Source of the DNA: Promerops cafer
Lineage: Eukaryota; Chordata; Aves; Passeriformes; Nectariniidae
Direction of reading: 5' to 3'
Assembly: GCA_013398275.1 (NCBI GenBank)
Contig: VZSE01015292.1
Coordinates: 2,143,539-2,207,538, forward strand
DNA: 64,000 bases
Position 1 is the first letter of the stretch. Every line of letters starts with the position of its first letter. Below are positions 38,046-51,287 of the stretch, piece after piece. The translations under genes and the position numbers were made by a program. Under the pieces are notes generated by a model that was not told where the DNA came from, searched no databases, and worked only from the letters and a program-made list of their open reading frames with translations.

Positions 38046-41000
38046 CTTCCCCTCCTGGACCTCCTCCTCTCACCTCACACAGGTGTTTATTCTCCTGCTC
38101 CCTTTGAAGCAAACCCAGTGGTTTCACCGTCAAAGGACAGTGTTTGATGGATGAATCCATCTCTTTTACTTTACAGGGTAAACATGGTGGTTTTGACAGT
38201 AAATGCCATTTTCTTGAATGGAAACAACTGGTCCAAATGGCTTCTGCTAGGTTTAGCAGCCTGTTTGGAGGGTCTGCCCTGGGGAGAGGGGTGTCATGAG
38301 AGAAAACTCGGTGTTAAACTGCTGCTTTGTGTTGCAGAGACTCAGAGCTCGATGCAGCCGCAGGTTTGTGCTAAGGATGTTCCCCACTGCTTCCCGAATT
38401 TTGTGGGGCTGCACTGGCAGTCTTGGGTGTCCTGCCTGGGGCCGGCAGTGTCTCAGGCTGGGGGACGACCACAGCCCGGGGGGGTTAATGACTCACTGCA
38501 AAATTTCCTCTCCGTTTCAGGCATTACAACGCAGATTTTTCCTCTTGCAAAGGCCCCAGCTCTGCAGACAGGCACTACCCTCACTACAGGGAAATGAGTA
38601 GGATGTCTTGGGGCAAAGGTAAAACTAAAGTACATCAGTAAATGTTAGCAGGATCAGGACCTTATTCAGGCATAAATCAGGTAGCTCCAGCCAACAATAG
38701 AATTACCTAAGTACAAAATCCCATGTAAGCCAGTAAGATCAGTTCCAAACCTGCTATGAATTTGCTTTTTGTTTCCATGCCAAGAATATATCACTTCTAA
38801 CTGCTGCAATCAGGGCTGGTCCTTTCAGGTTTTTTTAAGTGCTTTTGGGCACGTTTATTTCCCGTCCCCAGCAGATCCACACGGAGCCTGGCCCTCCTTC
38901 CCCGGGGCATGCCCCAGCCTGCTTCACCCACAATAACTTGTCGCTATCAGAGAATATTTTTTTTTTCTCTCCTGGCTGTTTTTGTTACTGCATTTGGTAA
39001 ACAAAGGGACAGCAGTGACAATCCAAACCCATTCTTTTTTATTTGCCTGGGAACGGAGTCAACTATTTGTTGGTCTTTTGTAGCTGTTTTTGTTCTCTTT
39101 TCGCCGGTGACCGTGTAAAGGGCTGCAGGTACCTGTGGGGAGCACGTACTGGTGCTGCAGGATTTGTCACCTGGTGGCACCGGGCCAGGGAGGGGACAGG
39201 GAGGAGGACGAGGAGCTGCTGGGGGAAGGTACCAGGTCAAACCAAAGGTCCAGGGCACAGCGGTCCTTTCTGTCCCTCCCAAACAACACGAGAACAGCCT
39301 GCAGCATTTTCCTGGTGGTTGTACGTGCCTCAGTTTCCCCAGTTCTCAGAATAATTATAATTAATGCACTGTTTCGAGATGGTGCCCCAAGATGAGAAGT
39401 CTGGTGGTGCTTGCACCTGGCTGGGCCAGGATGAGACCAGTTCTTGGGAATGAGCTTCTCAAAACCCTTGGGAGGAGGGAGGCAGGGAGGGATGGGAGCG
39501 AGAGAAGGAAGCTGGAGGCTCTTTCAGCCTGAGGGCAAACTTCTCCTGGCCTCTCCATCTCTGGGGCCTGTGCAGCAGCTCAGGCAGCTCCCAGGCTGGT
39601 CTCTTCTTAGCAGACACCAAGAGAAGCAGCCTGGCTCCCACTGCCACCCCACCTGTCCCTCCAACCCACAACAGGGCTCTCCAAAACCCCAGGCAGAGCT
39701 TCCCTTCCCTGTTCCACTGGGACACAGCAGTCCCTGGGACAGCACAGCCAGGAACAGGAATGCATTTTCCATGCTTTGGGCACTGGTGTGGGCTGGAGAC
39801 ACCCTGGTGCCATCAGAGCCATTTGTCACCCCAGGCCACTCTGGAACAGGCTGGGGGGAGCTGCTCTGCTGCCTCTGCCAGGCATAACTCCTGTGCTGCA
39901 AACCAGATCCTGCAGAGGAACATCCCCGGGAGCCATATGGTGTCTCTGAGGCTTCCATGGAGTTGAACAAAACCCAAAGCAGCCCAGCAGGTTGGACTGT
40001 GAGCCATGGTGAGCCCGGGGGACCCGTCCTGCCCTGCTCGGGGCTGCCAGCCCGGGTGTTCAGGAGTGGGTTGGTGTCTCCTGCCAGCGCCCGCAGGAGC
40101 TGCTGAGACTGGGGGGTTTGCACGTAAAGGAGATGGGTTTGTGCTCAAGGGATACAAGTGGAGAGAGCAGCATCTCAGAGCAGCATCTCCAACACCAGTC
40201 AGACAGCAGGTGGGTCAGGGGAGCCTGTGCCAGGAAAGCCACGATTCAAACCTGATCTCAGGGCTGAGGGCAGCACAGCCAAGCCACCATGGATGGCTGG
40301 AGGGGCCTGCCCCGAGCTCTGCTCCTTCTGGGGGGGATAAACAGTGCTGCAGCACACAGGAGGAGGGGTACACGTGGCTCCAGCCTGATAGTGTCTACCC
40401 AAACAAGTCCCAAACCCACAGAGGCAAGGAAAATGACTCAGGAGAATTTCTCTGGGATTTTACCTCGTACCTCACTTTGAGATGCTCTGAGTTTGCTGAG
40501 GAAACACACAGCCCAGGCTGGCTGAATCTCAAAACATATATTAAGCATTTGCTGCCTGGTCTCCAGGAGCCGAGAGCAGCATTTCCCATGCTGGAAAACA
40601 GGCTGGAGGAGGGATGTGTGCCCTCCACCTGGAGCTGTGGGGGCTGCAGTGACTCACTGATATCAGGGGGCTGCCCAGAAACGACCTGTGGATGTTTATG
40701 TTGCAAAGGCTTCCGGAGGTTTGCTCTGTAATTACAGTTATGTAAAAAATGAGGCAGATTTCAGAGTTTACTCTAATTGAAAAAGGGAGGGATGATTGTT
40801 TCTGACTGGTCATGGATTAATTTTTTAAATGTGTACCCACAATGTAGTGTCATGCAAGAAAAATCTTAATTCTTACAAAAACTCATTTCAAAATGAGTAA
40901 CTGCAACATTTTTTCAGTCATTGTCTAAGAAGGCTGTTGCAGGACTGCTGAGACTTCCCTTCTCCCCAGAATGATATTCTGGTATAATTCATGGGGCATT

Positions 41001-44000
41001 TGGACTCTGATAGCATTTGCTTCCATGCAGTTTCTCATGAAAACCCTCCTGATGCCTCTCAGATCTTCATGAAGGTATGTAAACTTTACTCCCCCACTTT
41101 CTCCCTCCCAGAAGGAGAATGGGAACTGGAAAATTCCCCCGGTTTCTTGGCAGAGAGGCTGAGGTGATGTGGTTCTGCACAAAGCAGGTCTGGCCATGGA
41201 CTCTGGCAGCAGTTTTATCTTCTTGCTGGGCTGGAAATCATGACCTCAGCCATTGCAGGAGGTGTTCTCTGGAACATTCTGCGAGGAAATTGGTTTAAAC
41301 AGCAATAGCATAATTTATTCATCTGAACTGGCAAAGTGTTAATCTGTCTCAGGGGTGAAACAAAAAATCTGTGAAACTTTCAGGGCTTTGCTTGGTTTTT
41401 CTGCACCCAAATTTGCTCTCAGGGCTGTGCCTTGTGCTTGTCCATCACTGCCTGGAGAATGCCCAGCACAGAGAGGCCATTTCTGCTGATAACAGGAAAG
41501 TCAGTGTTTGGTCCTGCTGTCAACAGGTTTTAGCTTGGAGAGAAACCTCCACTAATCAGCTGCTTTGTGGCATTTTTACAGCAAGATAAAAGACGCCTGT
41601 AATTATTTGTTGGTCACCAAGCAAATGTTTTTACTGGTGAAATGTTCCAGAGGCTGTTTAGAGCCTTGATTGGCAAAAGTGCCAAAAGTGTACAACCCTC
41701 TCCATGCCCTCCCCTCCCCAGATTCACGGCTGAAATGGGAGATGGAGATGATGGAGACGATGGAGCTGTAGATAAAGAAGGAGATGGAGCCACCTCGTGC
41801 AAGAGCTGCAGGGGTAACCCGGGGTTGAATTGTGGGGAGAAGCTCATTTGTTATGCAAATATCTGCTCGAGCCTGGCCTAGACAGTGGAAAGCTCGAATT
41901 ATTTTAAGCAGGAGACAAAAGTTCTCTCCATCCCCCTATCATCTTGGATCCTTGAACAAACAAAACAAAACAGAAACCTCTGTGTGAACCATCTGACAAT
42001 GATCAGCACTTGGCTTTTCTGGCAAGAGCTGGGTGTGCACAGGCGCATGGAAATAGAACAATTAAGGGAAAAAGCGGGTATTGGAAGCAGCCAGGCTTTA
42101 TGTTGTCTTGAAGACAGCATGAAATGATCATCCTCCAGCCTTATCTCTCGGAGCCTGCCAGAGACAACAGAGCTGCAGGGCTGGGGGCTCTCCCTGGGTG
42201 ACACACAGAGGAGCTCCCTTGCTGCCTACCTTGCTGAGAGCTGCAGCTCAGCCTGGGCTCTCTGGGCAAGGAGAGGAGCAAGGGTGGCTGTTTTGGATGC
42301 AGGAAGTCCTTTCAGGCCCAAAGTTCGAGCTGGGAGGCTGGCCCATGCAGGGGAGGCACCCGTGCATGGCCGCGACCTTCCTGCGCCGGCCGGCGGCTGG
42401 AGCTCCCCGGCCACTCGCCCGCAGCTTTGCATGAGCAGATGTGCATTTCATGCTGCTAAGAAAATCCTGTCAGTATTTACATAGCGTCCAGGGGCACCAA
42501 GGGGACAAAGCTGAGCCTTTCCCACGTGGGCAGTGATGCCATGCTGCCATTTCCACGGGGAGAGCCAAACCTGTGCCACGTGCTCTGGCAGCACGGGCTG
42601 TGTAAGGCAGTGCTGCTGCCTGTACTCTGCCCACAAACTGCTGTGGTAAAACCCTGTTTTCCAGACACCTCACATCTCTCCAGAGTGGTTTTTCCCTCAG
42701 CTGAGCTCTGCCCTGGCCTCAGCATCCCTGTGCCCCTGAGAAGGCCCAGTGGGCTGCTGCACTCTGGTGTTCAGAGGGCTGGTTAAAGCTGAGGATGAAT
42801 CAGCTTTTTAAAAGGGGCTCCAGACAAGCCCTTGATCTGCACCAGAAAGATTCCCACTGGTTCTGCAGCCCTACGGTCAAATGGGGGGCAGCCTTTCTGC
42901 CAGGTGCTGGCACAGTTTGGCCCCTGCTGAGGGCACCTCCCTTTTTCCATGCAGTACATGTCACACAGGGTCACTTCCAATGGTTCCTGCGTGGGGCTTC
43001 CTCACAGCCCTGTCCCAAACACATCAGGACTATGAGCTGTGCTGCATCGCTGCTCCCCAACGCACGTGGGTCCCTGGGGCTTTGCTGGTGTCTCTGAGGG
43101 AGGGCAGCGAGGCCATGGAGGCTGGGGAAAACCCTTAACAAGTCTAAACAACCCCCTAAAAGCCCCATCCAGCCTGCAGAGTCGAGTTCAAGTCGTTGTG
43201 GGCTCTGCTGGCTCCTCAGCTAAGGGCCTCTTGCACCCCAGGATCCTGGTGGCACAGGGGATAGGTGACATCCCTGTGAGCTCAGGACTCACCTGGTGTG
43301 CCACAACTGGCCGAGACTGAAGGTGACACTGAGCTGGGAAGGTTCATGAGCCCCTCCCAGGCACAGGGCAGAGAAAATGGAATGATTTTCCTTGGCATGG
43401 CTAGGAGATGCCAGCATGACTTTCCCAGTAACCCCAACATGTCTCTGCAGGGCCACCTGCCCCCAGCCAGGTGTGAGCCAGGTGCAGTGGAAGGAGCTGT
43501 GGCTTGTGGTACAGTAACACCTGGACTATGTTTTCCCCTCTGTATAAAATGCTTTGTTTCCTCAGAGCCATGTCTGCACTGCAAAGTCTCCACTGTCATT
43601 CTTCAACACTTAAAAGCAGTTGCTCTCATGGGCATTTTTGAAATTGTTTGAAAAATCTGTGTGGGCATTACAGTGTTTGTTTTCTCTGATGACTATTTTT
43701 AATCTTGTTTTTCATTTAAAAAAAAATAAATCAAGATAGATATGAATTGAAACTGCGCCTTTAAATATGACGTGCTATTGGCTGCCCAAAACTAAACACA
43801 AAATAAGGGAGAGCTGGAGCATGTTCCTAAAAGCTGGGAAAGGCTAAAGCTTTGAATGCCACTCGCTTGGCAGCACCGCGAGAGCGGAGCCCAGGAACCA
43901 TGGCCAGGGCACGGTGCTGGCCAGCTGGCACCAGAGGGGTTAAAGAAGCGGGTTCACCCTGCAAGGAAAGAGCTGGAAGTGGCTTTTCCAGGGGGAGATG

Positions 44001-45748
44001 CTGGCACCCCGCTCTCACCCTTGGCACCCAGCCTGAGAGCCAGCAGAGCCCCCCTGAAGGACACAGGGCAGCCGACAGCAGCCCTGGGCAGCACCAGAGC
44101 GGCAAAGGCAGCGAGGGGACGCTTCACTCCTGTGCCCCGCTGGCTTCCAGCGCTGGTCAGGAGCTGTGCAGGGAGCTGCACCCTCCCCCAGTCCCTGGCC
44201 CGTCGCTGGGGCTCGCTGCTTTTGTTCCCTGCTGGGGCCTTGGCCAAGTGGCGTTCGGCCGGAGCCAGAGGCTGGGAGAGGCCGGGAGGGCACGGTGCTC
44301 CCTGCAGCAAGCCAGCGATGGGACGGGGGCCCCGCGGCGGGGCCTGCGCGTGGGGGGCACCCCAAAAGCAGAGGCAGAGTCTTGTCCCACAGTGCTGGCA
44401 GTGCCATGTCACGCTCAGTGCCCTGTCATGCTCGGTCCCATGCTGCCTGGAGACCACGATGCTCCAGGACAGGAGCTCTGCGTGTCCTGCTTTGTATTTC
44501 AGGAGCCCAGCCTTCCTGCAGGGATGTTCCTGGCTGAAGCCAGGGCGGGAGGACGGCAGCATGTGGGAAATGCAGTGGCACAGACCCTGACGGATGTCAT
44601 GGTGAGCTATTTTAGGACTTTATCTTGCTAGCCTCTGACAAAAATGTGCTGTGGAGCAGAGCTTATCATGTGCAATTTGGCACACGGGGCCGGTGAGGGG
44701 ACAGTGGAGCTGATCCCTGGAGCTGGGGGCAGGTGACGCGGAGCCAGCGGAGCAGCAGTGGTGGGTGCTGCTGGTGCAGATGTGAGTGCGTGCCACAGGA
44801 GATGGGCATGGATAGGGTCCAACCCAGCCAGCAAAAACCAGGTATCTGAGCCAAAATCCCAGTCCAGGTCTGAATCAGCCAGCTTTGCTGTGCTCCTGGC
44901 TTCCTGGGGTCACCATGAGCATGAGGATGGACTTCATCTGGGACCTTCCCTATGTCCAGTTTCTAAACTTTGGATCTTCCTAAACAGGGTTGATTGGTCA
45001 GATAAATGATGCTGCTTCCTGTAGCCTCCTTTCCCCATGGCTGTGCCCCAGGAGTTCAAGGCATTAAGAGCAGAGGAGCTGAGTGGGCCACGGTGTGAGC
45101 CCTGGGGTTGCCACCACCATCATCAGCTCCTGCTGGGGAGGGCGAGGGGGTGCTGGGCTGGCTGGGCCACTGCAGACAAACCCTGCGAGGTGAGGAGGTG
45201 CAGCTCTGCAAACACTCAAACCGACAGCAGCACCCTGCACTGCCGGGACCTGGGGGCTCTGGGAGTTATCACCCTCTGCCTTTCGGCTGCTGGGGCTGCA
45301 GATTAGGGAGCTCCTCCTTATCAGCCCCCAGTCCTGCCCCTGTGGGGCTCCCCTTTCTGTCTTGCTCACTGGAGAAATGAGTAAGCCTGTCGTAACCACC
45401 ATGCTGGGACTGGTGGGGCAGCGGGCTGTGCTCGGTGGGTTGGGGTGGGGGCTTTTAAAGCATCTCTGCACAGTGACCTGCAGCAGCCAGGACACGCTGC
45501 AGACACCCACCAGAGCTGGGGCTGGAGCTCAGGGCCCTGCACATCCAGAGCTCACTGTGGATGATGAGGATGGGAAGAGTTAATTCTGTGTGTGTGCAAA
45601 GGAGGGAGGGGAAATCCAAGGGCCTCACATGCCCACAATCTCCAGTGTCTCACTTGCACACAGACCCCCATACCTGCCCCCAAAGCCACTGCCTGTGCAC
45701 AAAGCTCTTGGCCCAGCCTCTGAACTTGGGCCCAGCTCCTGTGTGTGT
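38046..45748. other. Intergenic, GC-richer, no gene recognised
   Basis: GC content rises here and many frames stay open by chance, including 40006-40731, 43852-44631, 43856-44590 (plus) and 43954-44562 (minus). They overlap in several frames, lack domains and are not called as genes. Small CpG-dense spots occur at about 42360-42425 (GGCCGCGACC, GCGCCGGCCGGCGG) and 44090-44350. An octamer ATGCAAAT occurs near 41854. Confidence 0.5.
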
Positions 45749-45820
45749 ATCCATCCATCCATCCATCCATCCATCCATCCATCCATCCATCCATCCATCC
45801 ATCCATCCATCCATCCATCC
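45749..45820. repeat. (ATCC)18 microsatellite
   Basis: Seventy-two bases of perfect ATCC tetranucleotide, 18 units. Read in frame it gives SIHP repeats on plus or WMDG repeats on minus, which explains the repetitive open frames here. Confidence 0.99.
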
Positions 45821-46236
45821 TGCCTCCTCCAGGATCTCCACACAGCGACCATTTCCAGCAGTTTATTCGACAGCTGCAAGAAAATATTCCTGCACTCTCC
45901 AGCTCCATGAGGCACATGACCCGGACAGTGCCAATGGAATAAACATTTGGATTTAATTTATTATCTTTCCTGCAGGCTCTGTCTCGGCTGGCGGCTGCAG
46001 AGGGGCCGGGGCTGCTCCCTGCCTGCAGGACAGGGGCCGGGGCAGCCTGGCAGCCTTTACCCAACTCCATGGGATATTTTTATTTTTTTTCCATTCAAGC
46101 CTGTGCAGAGTTCCTGGCAGGACTGGAGCTTTTGTCCAGATTGCAGATGCCCAAAATATCTGTATTCTGGGCTGAGCAGATTGAGGCTGAAGTGCCCGTG
46201 ATTGGCCGATTGAAGAGGGCATAGGGGAATGCAGAA

Positions 46237-46260
46237 AGACAGACAGACAGACAGACAGAG
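46237..46260. repeat. (AGAC)6 microsatellite
   Basis: Six AGAC units, the last ending in G instead of C, about 420 bp from the ATCC array. Confidence 0.95.
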
Positions 46261-49200
46261 GAAAAGTGCCTGAGCACGTATGGCAGCAGTGGGCAAAAGG
46301 ATGGGGGATGCCCCTGGGGTCTGTTTCATCTCCAGGCATGGCTCTCACACCAGCATGGGATATTTTCACTATTTTTCCCAGTCTGCTGAAGCCTGAGCTC
46401 AGTCCAGGACATAGTTTTACCCCAGATTAGCTTGTGCTACCAGCCATTAAATTTGGTTGCATTGCTGTTATGTTATGCTACTCATTTTAAATTATTTTCT
46501 AAACTGTGGTTCACCTGGCATCTTCAGGAGCCAGGATTTGGGAAATAGAAGTTAAAAGCCAGTTGAAATATGTATTCTTTCACGTACACACATGAATGCA
46601 CACAGCTGCTGATAAAAACCACGTGTTTGTTCATACATACATGTTTCTAATCAGATTTATAATGTATATAATATAAATGTTTTTCTACATATAAAATTCA
46701 TTGGAAACAGGAAACCAAATGAGTTTACCTTACTAAAGTGGCATGAAATAAAGAGCAGTGTGCACTGTTGAAAAGAAGGTAGAATGTGGTTTTTTGGAGG
46801 GCTTTTCTTCCCCTGAGGGATCATTCTGCCATGTTTATGTCTAAAACCTGCTAATTTTAAAGCCAGCTTACAGGAGACTAATGGCATGACTTATTTATTT
46901 CATTTCACTTTCATTTTGCAGAGCTCAGGGTTTGTTTAAGGTGCTCACATGTCAGCAGCTCATGCAGACACACCAGTGGATGCTACAGGAGACCACAAAC
47001 GGCCGTGGGTGTCTGCACACACTGACCCCCCTGTTTATCCATGAACAGGAGCCACTCCAAGGAGCTGAGTCTGATTTTAAAAGACCTTTTGAGTGTTAAA
47101 CATGTAATAAGATGCTCAGTGCTGTTTTCAAACCAAGACATGTTCCTGGCTGATTTACAAAAGGCCACAGTCTCCACTTTTATGTGGGCAAATGCTTTTA
47201 AAAATTGGCTCCTGGGATTTTGGGTGCTCATTGATTCATCCTCTGACAAGTCTCCATCTCTGACCTTTCCATTACCAACTTTTCCATCTCCAACTGCTTC
47301 ATCATCCTCCCGAGCATGGGCACACAGCTAATAAATCTGAGTCTTTAATGGCCCTCCCACACTGTGTGGCTTTATCTGAGCCATCATTCCTGTCGCTGCG
47401 CCTGGTCGCATCTCTCTGCTTCCAGGTCTGTGCTGCTGGAGCCAGCAAAAGGATAAAACTGTTATTTAGGTTTGGGTTTAGGTACAAATCCCCCCAGTAA
47501 CACACTCCATGGCTGCATGGCCTGCACCATGTGTCTGATGTGGCTGAATTGGCTCTGCCTGGGGGAGGTACAAACCCTCTGCTTTTATCTCGTGCAAGGT
47601 CCCATTTTTTGATTCTTTATGCAGCTGAAACTATGGGGAAAATGTGGGTAGGGAAAAAAAAACCCTCACAAACCCACCATAAATTCCCTTGCTAAAGACA
47701 TCAGAAAGGGTGGAGGGTCCTGCTGGCCCAGTGGTGCCAGGACCACTAGGGTGGAAAAGCCTCAGCTCCCAAGAACACCCAGCGCCTCTGGTACCCAAGG
47801 GAGATTTATTTATTCCCCCCAATTTATCCTCCTGCCATGAAGTTTCCCACAGCCCTCCAGGAGTGGGTGCAGCAGTATCAGCAGGCACAGGTCTATCAGG
47901 CTGAGCAGAAGCTTTTCCAGGAACTATCTAGTGACACATGTGACCGTGCCCGGCCGAAGGGCGATACGTGACAGGCATTCACCAGGTTCCCGGCCAGTCA
48001 GTTGACTTTGTTATTCAAACTATTTTAGTGATGGTTTTTAATCCCAGGCTTAAGTTTTTCTTTTTCTACTTTTCTTTTTTTTCCCCTCCCTCTTCTTTTT
48101 TTACTCTCTGAACAAGGGAATCTCTACGCTGGCAGGATTCAGAGAGGCACAAAGGAGGGAAAAACAAGTTTCAGCCAGAAGAGAAAGAGAGAAAAAAAAG
48201 GATGCTGTTAGCATTCCCTGTATTCGAGGGGGTAAAAACATTTTGCTGTCAACTCTGTTTTAAAGGGTAAGTGCCAACAGCAACCCAGTTACTATGCAAA
48301 TAAATCCTGTGCTCAGCCTTTCCCTCTCAGTGCAGAGTTTTGGTGCTGGGGCTTGTTAGCCAGGGGAGCTGGGCCGTTGGGGCTGGCAGTGCCCCCCACG
48401 TCCCCAGTGCTCCCATCCCCATCCTGGGGATGGCCACTGGCTGGGGGTGCCACTGCAAAGCTCTGGACCTTGACAAGAGCCTGTGGGGGTGCCCAAGAGT
48501 CCCCCAGATATCGTGGGACAGAGGGGGGAGGTGTGGGCTGGGTACCCCCTGCTCCTTATCAAAAACAGATTCAGGCAGCTGCTGGCAGCAGAGCCCTTGG
48601 CTGTGCCTCTGTGACAGGGGACACTCCAGGGAGAGGGAGTGCCTGGAAAGGGCAGAAATCTCACCCAGGACATCCCCTTTCATGGCAGGCAAGTGGGGAG
48701 GGTCTGGCAGCAGCCACCCTGGGGTACAGGGCTGTCTCTCACTCGCTGCTGCCAGGTGGAAAGGGAGGTGATGCCAGGACATGATGCCAGACTGTGGCTG
48801 GGTTCATCCAGATGATGACCAGCACCCCAGCTCTGGTATTTATGGTAACACTTCCCCGTGACAGCAGAGGGGCTGCACATGCCCCAGCCCACACAAGCCA
48901 AACCTCCTCCTGACAGCCCCAGTGCGATGGTTTCCTATAACAAAGATTTGAATTTGTCATGCAAATGACTGGGCATGTGGGCACAGCTGCTGAGAGGTGG
49001 CCTGGGCTGGGTCAGCTGCCAGCATGGCCACAGGGATTTGCCCAGGACAAGGTCTGGCCCCCCCAAAGCTGGTCCCACCCCCAGAACCTGCCAAGCAGAT
49101 GGTGCTGCCAGGGCTGCGCTGCCAAAACCAGCCAGCCCTTGCTGCTCCTCCTGGTCCCTGCGGCTCACTGAGGCTTTTAAAACACTGTGACCCCCCTGCT

Positions 49201-49550
49201 CGTCCCCTCCCTTGGCTTCTGTCTGGCTGCAGCAGAGCTGAGCTGCCCAGGATGAGCTTTCTTTGTGCTGGGACAACATCAGGAGGTGGAAGACGATCCT
49301 CCATCAAGCAACGCACTAAAAAAAAAAAAAACAAACTATACTTTTAAGCAATTTCAAACTGATTTAAGCACTTGCCCTGTGCCACCCTGATCAGTCGGGA
49401 CCAGGCAGCCACTGCCTCTCACCCACACCCCACTGCTCATACCCTGCAGTTTAGCTCTTGTCCTTCCAACACAGCAACCCTTTGGGCTCTTCCCACTTTC
49501 CCAGCCTAGCACGGGACAGGGAAGTGCTGGGGCTCCTTTCCGGAGGCTCC
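46261..49550. other. Intergenic, no gene recognised
   Basis: Unique sequence. Possible regulatory spots are a CpG-containing stretch at 47941-47985 (gtgcccggccgaagggcg, then atacgtgaca) and octamers ATGCAAAT at 48293-48300 and 48960-48967. Overlapping open frames at 48327-48784 and 48935-49347 on both strands are composition effects. An A13 run occurs at 49318-49331. Confidence 0.5.
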
Positions 49551-49880
49551 CAGCACCACCTGGCAGCGCAGCCCCGCTCCCACCGGGAAGGAGGGCGGCA
49601 GAGTTCATTATTCCGCTCGCCCGCCCGCGATTTCACAGCCGGCTTTTCGCAAACAGGAAGGCGGCAGGTTGGGCTGCTGTTTTGATGTGGCTGTTTCTCG
49701 AAATGAGCCCGGAGCAAAACTGAGCGGGATCCAGGAATGGCACTCGGCAGCGCCGGGTGCTGGGAGCGCCGCCTGCGCCCTCGCTTCCTGGCAGGTTGGC
49801 CACCTTTCAGGAAATCGGACAGCTAAATGGAAAATCATCACTCTTTTCACTGCAGAGCGCACTGCACACGTGGGGTTTTT
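49551..49880. promoter_or_regulatory. CpG-rich patch 1.4 kb past the RBM38 3' end
   Basis: CpG clusters such as TTCCGCTCGCCCGCCCGCGA and GGAGCGCCGCCTGCGCCCTC lie in otherwise CpG-poor DNA. A smaller cluster follows at 50140-50190 (GCTCCCGCCAGCGCCGGGC, GGACGCGGCGCTCGG). These could be downstream enhancers of RBM38 or start sites of antisense transcripts. No coding exon is visible. Confidence 0.35.
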
Positions 49881-51261
49881 CAACAACAAATCGATTTTCA
49901 GCAGCCTTGTTGTCCCCACTGAGCAGGGGAGATGTGGGTCCCCAGCGAAGACAAAAGCCCAGTTCAGCAGTGCCAGGCATCTCAACGCTGCTGGGCTGGG
50001 GCCAAGTGTTCCCCAGCAGCTCCCAGCACCCCCATCCAAAAAGCCTCCCCTGCCTTCTCCTCAGAAGGACTCCTGACAGGCAGAAAGAAGAATTGCTGAG
50101 TAATCTCCAGCCCCGATAGGCTTCAAAGGCAGGGCCCGGGCCAGGCTGCGCTCCCGCCAGCGCCGGGCTGGACGCGGCGCTCGGCTCTTACTCCTTTGGC
50201 AGCCCCAGAGCGTATCCAGAAAGCAATTACTTAAAAAGGAAATAAATGTCACCCACATGGTTGTAAGCAAAACCCCGGGCAGGATGAACAGAGCCCCACC
50301 AGGATCTGCATTCTCACGCAACACAAGCGAGGCAGGAGCGAGTTGTTTCCATTCATCAGGATGGGCTGTTTGCTCCCAGGCAAAGGCTGGCTGAGGGCTA
50401 CTGATGACATTAGACGTGTCCACCGTGGGCATTTAAGCTCCCCAGGGCAGCCACACTGCCTCTGCTTCCATCCTACAGCATCCTCTTCCCCCAGGATGGA
50501 TTTAGGCATCGCCACCTGAACCAGCAGCAGATGTAGGTGGCAAAAACGCGGCCCTTCCTGGCACCAGGCCTGCTGGGACCTTTATGGAGATGAACCAGAT
50601 AACTGGCATGATCAAACAGAGCAATTTTATTTAATTTTACAGATTGATTCTTCAAGTTTGTAATCGTGAAAACCTGAACACCAAACTCCTAAAGCAAGTT
50701 GGTTGGGGGAAGTCAAATGCAGCACCAGAGCAGCGAATGAGGCTCAAGGGTGAGAGTCTCTCTGCTGCTGGCACCTGCCTGGTTCTGCTGGATCTGAGAC
50801 ACCCTCAGCAAATCCTCTTGACACTCTCTTTCAGAGAAATTCAATTTTAGAAAAAAACCTCCAACTTATTTTAAGCAAATAACAGAAGGAAAGTGATGGC
50901 CCGAAAACTCTGGGATGAGATCCCATCTGCCCCGACTGCAACTGGAGCTGCAGCAGGATGGCAGCACCTCCCACCCTCTGCTCCACGCAGCGTGAGGAAG
51001 CACTTGGCACCAGCCCACAGGGTTCTGTGAGCTCAGAAACCCTGAGGTGCCTCGGGACATGCAGAGCAGGGGCAGACACGCTGGATGGTGGCATCACTCG
51101 ATGCCTGCCAGGATGGCAGCAGGGGCTCTTGCCACGGGACACGCTCCCAGCCCACCCTGGCACACTCGAGGGTGAAGCCCAGCATGGCCAGACCAGGTGG
51201 GCTGGGAAATACTCCCTAAGGCACTGCAGCCAAGCAAACATGGTACCATACAGCAGCAAGT
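49881..51261. other. Region just downstream of RBM38, no gene recognised
   Basis: Unique sequence between the CpG patch and the inferred RBM38 poly(A) site. Minus-strand AATAAA-like words near 50625 could end a longer RBM38 transcript. Open frames at 50061-50432 and 50831-51259 (minus) are unrecognisable. Confidence 0.45.
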
Positions 51262-51281
51262 AATTTTAAAAGTTAAAATAG

Positions 51282-51287
51282 TTTATT
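51282..51287 (-). terminator. RBM38: Likely main poly(A) signal of RBM38 (AATAAA)
   Basis: Plus-strand TTTATT reads AATAAA on the minus strand, about 1.2 kb after the stop codon. A second AATAAA lies about 50 nt upstream at 51330-51335. The sequence beyond the expected cleavage site, read on the minus strand, is moderately G/T-rich (tgtttgcttggctg). Further AATAAA-like motifs near 50625 could mark a longer form. Confidence 0.55.

Noticed and set aside
40006..40731. 241-aa plus-strand open frame
   Set aside because: No recognisable domain, overlapped by several open frames on both strands, and no promoter or splice context.
43852..44631. 259-aa and 244-aa plus-strand frames and a 202-aa minus-strand frame
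   Set aside because: Several frames on both strands are open together in GC-rich DNA; no domain, start context or splice support.
45552..46070. Repetitive WMDG or SIHP proteins
   Set aside because: Direct translation of the (ATCC)18 microsatellite.
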